NCBI GenBank assembly: GCA_015056865.1
Contig: SVFM01000019.1
Location: forward strand, 1 to 47,769
Length of the DNA stretch: 47,769 bases
Source: Lachnospiraceae bacterium
GTDB lineage: Bacteria; Bacillota; Clostridia; Lachnospirales; Lachnospiraceae
Direction of reading: 5' to 3'
A model generated the notes under the pieces. That model made no database searches. It was not told where the DNA came from and saw only the letters and a list, made by a program, of their open reading frames with translations. The translations under genes were made by a program, and so were the position numbers. Positions 41,951 to 47,769 of this stretch are shown piece by piece. Numbering within the stretch: position 1 is the first letter of the stretch; every line of letters begins with the position of its first letter.

Positions 41951-42547
41951 TTATTTCTGCAATTCTTCCTTTATGTACACCGCAATTTTATCCAAACAGC
42001 TTTGCAGATCATCATTATAAAAACGACCTGCACCGATTCCTGCCGCTTGTATTTTTTCTTCACTGAAGTCCTCACTGTCCGCCAAAAATCGTCTGCACAG
42101 CTCCTCATACCTGGGCTGAGCTTGTTTTTTCTCTCTGTCCAAGGCTCGCTGCAGACGCACCCCATCATCCAATTCAATCAACACCGGAACCAGTTTTTCT
42201 CTCCCATAATACCGAACCGTACTCTCAAAAGCCTCCAAGGTACCGATGTATATATAATCGTTCTGTTCCAGATCAATCTGTCCGTCATCCACCGTAAAAT
42301 ATCTCCACAGACCATGATATGTATGGTAGGCCCGCTGTTCTATCAGCTTGCCCGACCTTTGCAATTCCCTAAATCCTTCCTCGTCCGTAAAATGATATTC
42401 CACGCCCTCCTTTTCCTTTACACGAATAGGGCGGGTGGTATACGGTGTTATGGTTTGGAATTGAAATTCCTCCCTCTGCAACAATCTTTTATAGATCGTA
42501 TCTTTTCCTGTGGAACTTTTCCCCATCAAATAAATAATCTTCCCCAT
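41951..42547 (-). CDS. Guanylate kinase-like protein
   Basis: This 198-residue P-loop kinase has GKSSTGKDTIYKRLL at the nucleotide loop, the TTRPIRVKEKEGVEYHFTDEEGF GMP-binding segment and a GTLEAFESTVRYYG stretch. These fit guanylate kinase, which phosphorylates GMP to GDP. The P-loop differs from the usual GPSGAGKGT form, so it may be a divergent paralog. It lies where many Firmicutes carry thymidylate kinase next to holB. Confidence 0.85.
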   Translation of the reverse strand: MGKIIYLMGKSSTGKDTIYKRLLQREEFQFQTITPYTTRPIRVKEKEGVEYHFTDEEGFRELQRSGKLIEQRAYHTYHGLWRYFTVDDGQIDLEQNDYIYIGTLEAFESTVRYYGREKLVPVLIELDDGVRLQRALDREKKQAQPRYEELCRRFLADSEDFSEEKIQAAGIGAGRFYNDDLQSCLDKIAVYIKEELQK

Positions 42548-42561
42548 AGTTCGCTATCCCT

Positions 42562-43983
42562 CTATTCTACTTCCACCACGTGGATCATATCCGTCTGCCC
42601 CGCAATTCCCAGCGGCACCCCAGCGGTTATAACAATTGTGTCACCTTTTTGAATCAACCCTGCCTGCTTACATTTAAACACTGCTTCCTCAAACAAATCA
42701 TCTGTGGTCTCTTCTTTCTTGATCATAACCGGAATCACCCCCCAAAGCAGATTCAGTTGCCTGTGTATCTTCTCGTCCAAAGTACAACCGATCACCTTAC
42801 AATTGGGCTTGTATCTCGCAATCATTCTGGCTGTAAATCCGGACAAAGTAACGGTAATGATTGCAGCAGCCTGCACATCCATGGCCACACTACAGGTCGC
42901 GTAAGAGATTGCGGTTGTAATTCCCAGCTTGTTGGAAGGATCATTGGATATGCGCTGCATCCTGCCCCAATAATCAATATCCTGCTCCGTGCGCTCTGCG
43001 ATCCTGGCCATGGTTCGGACCGCTTCTATAGGATAATGACCCGCGGCAGTTTCCCCGGACAACATAATGGCTGTGGTACCATCGTAGATGGCATTGGCCA
43101 CATCTGTGGCTTCTGCCCTTGTGGGTCTTGGATTCTTTATCATAGAATCCAGCATCTGTGTGGCAGTGATCACGTGCTTCCCCTGGGCTACCGCCATCTT
43201 GATCATCTTCTTCTGGAGCACAGGAACCTCCTCCATAGGCACTTCCACACCCATATCTCCTCTGGCCACCATGATACCGTCTGAAACATCCAGAATCTCC
43301 TCCAGATTACTAATTCCCTGCATATTCTCAATCTTGGCAATGATCTTCATCTTACTGCCGCAGCTGTCCACGATTTTCCTGACTTCCAGAATATCCTCCC
43401 TGCTTCTGGCAAAAGAAGCTGCCAGAAAATCAAAACCCTGTTCAGCCCCAAAAATGATATCTGCTCTGTCTGTATCGCTGATATAAGGCATGGAAAGGAT
43501 AGCCCCTGGCACATTCACGCCTTTATGATCGGAAACAGGCCCTCCGTTTATGACCCGACAAAGGATGTCACTTCCCTGAATCTTTTCTACCGCCATCTGG
43601 ATCAGACCATCGTCAATCAGAACGACACTTCCCTCTTGAACATCATTCCTTAAATTTTTATAGGTAATAGAAGCCCTACTGTTTGTTCCCTCTATTTCTT
43701 CTGTTGTCAATTCAAACAGCTGACCAGCCACCAGTTCTACCCGGCCGCCCTCAAATTTTCCTAATCGTATTTCCGGCCCTCTGGTATCCAACAAGGTAGC
43801 CACCGGAAGCCTCAATTCCTTTCTAACCTTTATCAATCTTAGATATTTTTCCAGTTGCTGCTCACGGGTCCCGTGAGAAAAATTAAATCTGGCTACATTC
43901 ATACCAGCAGTCATCAATTCTCGCATCCTCTGCTCGCTCTCGCTAGCCGGTCCTATGGTACAAATAATCTTTGTTTTTCTCAT
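42562..43983 (-). CDS. pyk: Pyruvate kinase
   Basis: This 473-residue enzyme makes pyruvate and ATP from phosphoenolpyruvate and ADP. Features: RKTKIICTIGPASESEQRMRELM, ARFNFSHGT, LLDTRGPEIRLG, MVARGDMGVEVP and TQMLDSMIKNPRPTRAEATDVANAI. It lacks the C-terminal PEP-utiliser domain seen in Bacillus. The start at 43983 (MRKTKI) follows AAAGGG; a longer ORF overlaps the preceding gene less plausibly. It lies 19 nt after the decarboxylase. Confidence 0.97.
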   Translation of the reverse strand: MRKTKIICTIGPASESEQRMRELMTAGMNVARFNFSHGTREQQLEKYLRLIKVRKELRLPVATLLDTRGPEIRLGKFEGGRVELVAGQLFELTTEEIEGTNSRASITYKNLRNDVQEGSVVLIDDGLIQMAVEKIQGSDILCRVINGGPVSDHKGVNVPGAILSMPYISDTDRADIIFGAEQGFDFLAASFARSREDILEVRKIVDSCGSKMKIIAKIENMQGISNLEEILDVSDGIMVARGDMGVEVPMEEVPVLQKKMIKMAVAQGKHVITATQMLDSMIKNPRPTRAEATDVANAIYDGTTAIMLSGETAAGHYPIEAVRTMARIAERTEQDIDYWGRMQRISNDPSNKLGITTAISYATCSVAMDVQAAAIITVTLSGFTARMIARYKPNCKVIGCTLDEKIHRQLNLLWGVIPVMIKKEETTDDLFEEAVFKCKQAGLIQKGDTIVITAGVPLGIAGQTDMIHVVEVE

Positions 43984-44002
43984 GCATACCCTTTCTATCG
44001 GT

Positions 44003-45427
44003 TTATTCATCCATCACATACATACCGACTTTACCATTATCATTTACCAATCCATGCACAGGTAAATTCTCTTGTATATATGCCCTGATCTGACTCAAAA
44101 CCTGAAAGTTCAGCACTTCTCCCGGCACTGCTACAGGAATTCCGGGCGGATAAAGGTTAATAAATTCCGCCGCTGTTTTTCCCTGACATTCCTCCAAAGG
44201 AAGTACTATATGCCCAGTGTCCCAGGCTTGCCACAATTCCAGCTTTTTCCGTGGATAAAAGGGGATATCTGCAGTACTTCTTAATTTCTTTTCTTCCTGC
44301 TGTAACCTACTGTCAATTTCCAGCAGGGCTTTTGTCAATCTCTCATAACCTTCCTCTGTATCCGCCACGGTAAACATGGCTAATACATAGCTTCCACAGG
44401 CCATTTCCATCTGCAAATGATACTCTGACAGCAAAATATCATACAGTCTCTGTCCGCTGATCCCTGCTCCTTGGGCAGAGATCACCAATTTACCAATATC
44501 ATTTCCTCGCTCTTGCCAATTCGGATATACCTGCAGATTTTTGCATGCCTGAAGCTTTTGTAACATAGTTTCCCAATTTTGTAAAAAAACATGCATGGCA
44601 AGACGACCTTCGCTCTTCATGTAGGAAAGTGCCTGTTCCATACCCGCCATTAATACATAAGAAGGGCTGCTGGTCTGATAAATACTTAGAAAACGCTGCA
44701 AACGACTCCTGTCCACCAGCTTACCATTTACATGCAAAATAGCAGTCTGGGTAGGCGCCGGCAAGGTCTTGTGCAAACTTTGAATAACCAGATCTGCACC
44801 ACATTTGCTAGCAGCCTCAGGCCATGCAGGATGAAAGCCCAAATGGGCTCCATGAGCCCCATCTACAATGAGCGGAATTCCTTTTTGGTGTACAATCTCA
44901 GCAATCTTCTCCACATCACAGCACATCCCCTCGTAGGTAGGAGAAACAATAAGCACTGCACCGGCATCCGAATGTTCCGCCAACGCCTCCTGCACTTGCT
45001 CTGGGGTAATCGCCAATGCAAAGTTCATTTCAGGATGTATATTTTCATACAGATATTCCGTCCGAAGTTTACCCAGATAGGCACTGTGGTAAACAGACTT
45101 ATGACTTCCTCTGGCCATCAACAACTTACCACCGGAGGGTATGGTTGCACCAACGGCACTCAATATCCCGGCGGTGCTCCCACCTACCAGAAGAAAACTT
45201 TCCTCTGCACCGCATATTGCAGCTGCATGCTCCTGCACCTGCTTTAATATACCCTCTGCATGATGAAGATTATCAAAGCCTTCTATTTCTGTAATATCAA
45301 TATCCCCAATTCTTTCCAACAACTGGGTCACCGGTCTGCGCTTATGTCCCGGCATATGATAGGGGTAATAGTCTGATTGACCGTACTCTGCCAGCTTGTG
45401 GTATAATTCTTCCAACTTAATCTCCAT
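44003..45427 (-). CDS. Orn/Lys/Arg decarboxylase family PLP enzyme
   Basis: This 474-residue enzyme of the aspartate aminotransferase fold resembles SpeA/YaaO-type decarboxylases. It has YPYHMPGHKR near the start, the GSTAGILSAVGA cofactor region, DGAHGAHLGFH and the Schiff-base lysine K220 in QSLHKTLPA. It would decarboxylate arginine, lysine or ornithine in polyamine metabolism; the substrate is not determined. AAGGA lies directly before the ATG, only 4 nt after the upstream stop, so re-initiation is likely. Confidence 0.9.
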   Translation of the reverse strand: MEIKLEELYHKLAEYGQSDYYPYHMPGHKRRPVTQLLERIGDIDITEIEGFDNLHHAEGILKQVQEHAAAICGAEESFLLVGGSTAGILSAVGATIPSGGKLLMARGSHKSVYHSAYLGKLRTEYLYENIHPEMNFALAITPEQVQEALAEHSDAGAVLIVSPTYEGMCCDVEKIAEIVHQKGIPLIVDGAHGAHLGFHPAWPEAASKCGADLVIQSLHKTLPAPTQTAILHVNGKLVDRSRLQRFLSIYQTSSPSYVLMAGMEQALSYMKSEGRLAMHVFLQNWETMLQKLQACKNLQVYPNWQERGNDIGKLVISAQGAGISGQRLYDILLSEYHLQMEMACGSYVLAMFTVADTEEGYERLTKALLEIDSRLQQEEKKLRSTADIPFYPRKKLELWQAWDTGHIVLPLEECQGKTAAEFINLYPPGIPVAVPGEVLNFQVLSQIRAYIQENLPVHGLVNDNGKVGMYVMDE

Positions 45428-45433
45428 TCCTTG

Positions 45434-46837
45434 TCAATAATAGTAGCAAACCACAGGAAATCTTTTTGTCATATATGTGTATATCTCCGCCGCTTTATCC
45501 AGAGGCAAATTGATACATCCGTGGGAACCATCTGTCAGATAGATGTCACCTCCGAAGGTATCCCTCCATGTCGCATCATGCATTCCGATATTACCGTTAA
45601 AGGGCATCCAATAACTTACCGGTGTCACATAAGTTCTGCCTCTCAAAACCGCATCCCTGGTTTTATATGTAATACCAAATACGCCCGGTGGTGTCGTATT
45701 ACCGTCAGCAACAGAACCCGATACAAAATCTGACTCCAGTACGATCTCACCATCTATATACAAATATAAATGCTGATTGGTCATATCGATCTCTACATAA
45801 GAAGCCCCAATGTCATTTTGTCCCTTCACATATCCCGTGGTCCAAAATATAGGCTCCCGAGTGGTAACAGTTCCTTCTTGTATCAACTGAATCAATGCCT
45901 CTGTTTCAGCTTCACGATCCGTTTTCCATCCATATCCGCCACTGGGCAACGTCAATTCCACACCCTTAGCAGTAACAAACTTACGCTTCTTTCCATAAGT
46001 GTCATAAGCTTTGGCCTTTTCATCCACATACGCCCTTACCTTTTCCTGATCCAAAAGCACTTCTCCATCCTCTACAGAAAGCCACTCATGGATGATACTG
46101 CCGTCCAAAATTTCCTCACGTCCATTCCAATCATAGGTAATTTGGGTTCCTACCATTTGGTTCAACAGCTTGTGAATCTTCTGAAGTTCTTTGTTATCTG
46201 CGGTAATCTCCGCCTTCTCGTACCACTCATCTTCAGAAAAGATTAGTTGCTGCTCCAAATTTGCCACTGCACTTTTGATTGCTTCAACACTCTTTTCTTG
46301 AACCAATAAAGCCCCATTTTGCTCCGGTATCAAATCATATTGCCCTTTTTCCGCTATGTAATCACTAATGTAGGCATCCTTCGGTTTCTCAGCAGATGAA
46401 GCATCAAAAAGTCCCGCAGCATCAAGAGCCTGCTCAAGCTTCTCTTCATTGTAAGCGAAACTATACGTAGCATCATAAGCGTTCTCTTTGCCGGAGAACA
46501 CATAAATGGGCCAGGCATAAGGATTTTGCTCCGCGACAACCTTTTCCATAAAAGACTCCGCAGAGAAAGTCAGATCCAAATCTTCTGCCTTGATCACAGC
46601 CATAATTTTCTCTTCCCGATCCCCGATCGTTAAACTGTATTGATCCTTCCAGAGTGTCTCTAAATACATTTTTACGTCATCATACTTTTTTTGATCTACA
46701 CGCTGACCTTCAATAAAAGTCCCCGGCAAAAAGCATGTAGTATAATATTGAACCATTCCAAAATAATAAGCCGTTGCAGAAATAATTCCTATGCCGATCA
46801 AAGCAAGAATTATCCATAATGTTTTTTTCATTTCCAT
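45434..46837 (-). CDS. L,D-transpeptidase (YkuD) with peptidoglycan-binding domains
   Basis: This 467-residue protein has an N-terminal signal anchor (about residues 5-26), an extracytoplasmic region with PG_binding_4-like repeats (about 40-330), and a C-terminal YkuD domain with the catalytic SHGCIN motif (Cys441) and upstream His in MHDATW. It makes 3-3 cross-links in peptidoglycan. It starts the tight gene run that extends to lrgB. The start follows AGGAGAG. Confidence 0.93.
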   Translation of the reverse strand: MEMKKTLWIILALIGIGIISATAYYFGMVQYYTTCFLPGTFIEGQRVDQKKYDDVKMYLETLWKDQYSLTIGDREEKIMAVIKAEDLDLTFSAESFMEKVVAEQNPYAWPIYVFSGKENAYDATYSFAYNEEKLEQALDAAGLFDASSAEKPKDAYISDYIAEKGQYDLIPEQNGALLVQEKSVEAIKSAVANLEQQLIFSEDEWYEKAEITADNKELQKIHKLLNQMVGTQITYDWNGREEILDGSIIHEWLSVEDGEVLLDQEKVRAYVDEKAKAYDTYGKKRKFVTAKGVELTLPSGGYGWKTDREAETEALIQLIQEGTVTTREPIFWTTGYVKGQNDIGASYVEIDMTNQHLYLYIDGEIVLESDFVSGSVADGNTTPPGVFGITYKTRDAVLRGRTYVTPVSYWMPFNGNIGMHDATWRDTFGGDIYLTDGSHGCINLPLDKAAEIYTYMTKRFPVVCYYY

Positions 46838-46894
46838 ACTTCTCTCCTGTATATAATAGCATTTTATTATAACATTTTTTTTAAATAAAATAAA

Positions 46895-46927
46895 GACTAT
46901 GTTGACTGAAATAAGTCAAACATAGTC
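46895..46927 (-). terminator. Terminator of the tRNA cluster
   Basis: A 13-bp inverted repeat with one bulged base (GACTATGTTGACT / AGTCAAACATAGTC, with a short loop) is followed on the minus strand by TTTATTTTATTT. It ends the 23S-tRNA transcript. Confidence 0.88.
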
Positions 46928-46937
46928 TATTATAGAA

Positions 46938-47010
46938 TGAGCGTGCGGGGATTCGAACCCCGGACAACTTGATTAAAAGTCAAGTGCTCTACCGACTGAG
47001 CTACACGCCC
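46938..47010 (-). tRNA. tRNA-Lys(TTT)
   Basis: A 73-nt cloverleaf with acceptor GGGCGTG / CACGCTC, anticodon loop CTTTTAA and T-loop GGTTCGAATCC. CCA is not encoded. Last of seven tRNAs after the 23S. Confidence 0.96.
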
Positions 47011-47030
47011 ATATTTATTTACAAACAAAG

Positions 47031-47103
47031 TGCCCAGAGCCGGAATCGAACCAGCGACACGAGGATTTTCAGTCCTCTGCTCTACCATCTGAGCTATCTG
47101 GGC
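47031..47103 (-). tRNA. tRNA-Phe(GAA)
   Basis: A 73-nt cloverleaf with acceptor GCCCAGA / TCTGGGC, anticodon loop CTGAAAA and discriminator A. CCA is not encoded. Confidence 0.96.
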
Positions 47104-47126
47104 AAACATCCCTAAAAGGATTGTAG

Positions 47127-47200
47127 TAGCGGGGATAGGATTTGAACCTATGACCTTCGGGTTATGAGCCCGACGAGCTTCCAGACTGCTCCACCCCGCG
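47127..47200 (-). tRNA. Initiator tRNA-fMet(CAT)
   Basis: A 74-nt tRNA with acceptor CGCGGGG / CCCCGCT, so positions 1 and 72 are C and U, an unpaired end, and three G-C pairs next to the anticodon loop (GGGCTCATAACCC). These are initiator features. CCA is not encoded. Confidence 0.95.
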
Positions 47201-47248
47201 TCATTCAATATAAAATTATAATATGCATATTTAAATAAAATATGCTAG

Positions 47249-47330
47249 TGGATGGAGGTGGATTCGAACCACCGAAAGCGTCGCTAACAGATTTACAGTC
47301 TGCCCCCTTTGGCCACTCGGGAACCCATCC
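47249..47330 (-). tRNA. tRNA-Tyr(GTA)
   Basis: An 82-nt class II tRNA with acceptor GGATGGG / CTCCATCC region, anticodon loop CTGTAAA and a long variable arm. CCA is not encoded. Confidence 0.95.
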
Positions 47331-47356
47331 ATATTTAATTGACATTTTCATGTCCA

Positions 47357-47429
47357 AGCCGATGATCGGACTCGAACCGATAACCTGCTGATTACAAATC
47401 AGCTGCTCTGCCAATTGAGCCACATCGGC
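47357..47429 (-). tRNA. tRNA-Thr(TGT)
   Basis: A 73-nt cloverleaf with acceptor GCCGATG / CATCGGC, anticodon loop TTTGTAA and discriminator T. CCA is not encoded. Confidence 0.96.
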
Positions 47430-47462
47430 ACCTTGAAATTGCAGTCATATAAAACCGCAAAA

Positions 47463-47535
47463 TGGGACCTATAGGGCTCGAACCTATGACCCTCTGCTTG
47501 TAAGGCAGATGCTCTCCCAGCTGAGCTAAGATCCC
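47463..47535 (-). tRNA. tRNA-Val(TAC)
   Basis: A 73-nt cloverleaf with acceptor GGGATCT / AGGTCCC, anticodon loop CTTACAA and discriminator A. CCA is not encoded. Confidence 0.96.
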
Positions 47536-47552
47536 ATAATGATAAATTACAA

Positions 47553-47626
47553 CGACCCAGATCGGACTCGAACCGACGACCTCCGCCGTGACAGGGCGGC
47601 GCTCTAACCAACTGAGCCACTGGGCC
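47553..47626 (-). tRNA. tRNA-Asp(GTC)
   Basis: A 74-nt cloverleaf with acceptor GGCCCAG / CTGGGTC, anticodon loop CTGTCAC and discriminator G. CCA is not encoded. First tRNA after the 23S. Confidence 0.96.
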
Positions 47627-47646
47627 AAACTTATACTTTTATAGGT

Positions 47647-47676
47647 ATTATACCCTCAAAACCGAACATTGAACAA
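47647..47676 (-). promoter_or_regulatory. Possible tRNA cluster promoter in the 23S-tRNA spacer
   Basis: A perfect minus-strand -10 TATAAT (47647-47652) with a weak -35 TTGTTC (47671-47676) at 18 bp. It could give rRNA-independent tRNA transcription. Confidence 0.4.
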
Positions 47677-47692
47677 CATTGAAACCAACCTA

Positions 47693-47769
47693 TTGGTTAA
47701 GCATTCGACCGATTAGTAAATGTCCGCTGAACACATTGCTGTGCTTACACTCCATTCCTATCTACCTCA
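47693..47769 (-). rRNA. 23S ribosomal RNA, 3' end (partial)
   Basis: The minus strand reads TGTAAGCACAGCAATGTGTTCAGC-like sequence and then ACTAATCGGTCGAATGCTTAACC, the conserved 23S 3' terminus. Only the last about 77 nt are in the window. The 3' boundary is approximate. No 5S gene lies between it and the tRNAs. Confidence 0.93.

Noticed and set aside
46930..47628. Several ORFs of 60-90 codons on the minus strand across the tRNA cluster
   Set aside because: They are translations through tRNA genes (repeats like GSNPxxx come from the T-arm GGTTCGAATCC), not proteins.

Overview
This 47.8 kb window comes from a low-to-mid GC anaerobic Firmicute, most likely a Lachnospiraceae (Clostridium cluster XIVa) member. 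The basis is the 16S 5' end, the spore genes (spmA, spmB, two CotF-like coat proteins), the radical SAM activases, the T-box and glycine riboswitch leaders, the large SRP RNA, strong AGGAGG-type ribosome binding sites and several Lachnospiraceae-type families of unknown function. The genus cannot be fixed from this sequence. The window starts about 115 nt inside a 16S gene and ends about 77 nt inside a 23S gene, both transcribed leftward. It therefore spans the interval between two rRNA operons and looks like a complete assembly contig broken at rRNA repeats.

Layout, left to right. 1-400: 16S 5' end with two tandem promoters. 470-3391: envelope proteins (CvpA-like, a membrane-anchored protein, a LysM protein). 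3535-6246: three paralogous TIM-barrel sugar isomerase/epimerase genes, divergently arranged around a palindromic operator. 6314-10998: galM, recR, ybaB, dnaX and pfkA. 11135: tRNA-Ser(CGA). 11275-15136: an FAD oxidoreductase, a MATE exporter and a radical SAM activase in one operon. 15360-17024: tadA, SRP RNA and a second radical SAM protein on the plus strand. 17067-22829: a Lachnospiraceae-type unknown, a CdaR/PucR regulator, a sugar ABC ATPase without its permeases, a DUF624 protein, an acetyltransferase and a D-2-hydroxyacid dehydrogenase. 22830-23185: no gene, but two imperfect palindromic structures. 23186-28172: hydrolase, metG behind a T-box, and an AGCS symporter behind a glycine riboswitch. 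28180-31338: split transketolase, HdeD-like protein and rpe in one operon. 31406-38138: DUF885 protein, membrane Mrr-like nuclease, S66 peptidase, spmAB, ACP, coat proteins, lrgAB. 38149-46837: an almost gapless run (L,D-transpeptidase, Orn/Lys/Arg decarboxylase, pyk, guanylate kinase-like, holB, ricT/yaaT, trmN6, rsmI). 46895-47769: terminator, seven tRNAs and the 23S 3' end.

Most of the window is core metabolism and information processing: glycolysis (pfkA, pyk), the non-oxidative pentose phosphate pathway (tkt halves, rpe), DNA polymerase III loading (dnaX, holB), translation (metG, tadA, rsmI, trmN6, eight tRNAs, SRP RNA) and sporulation. No prophage, transposase, CRISPR array or complete defence system is visible. 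The least explained items are the isomerase trio with its operator and a middle paralog with altered metal ligands, the double palindrome at 22866-23140, the 39-bp palindrome in front of the orphan sugar ATPase, and the lack of a 5S gene next to the 23S.
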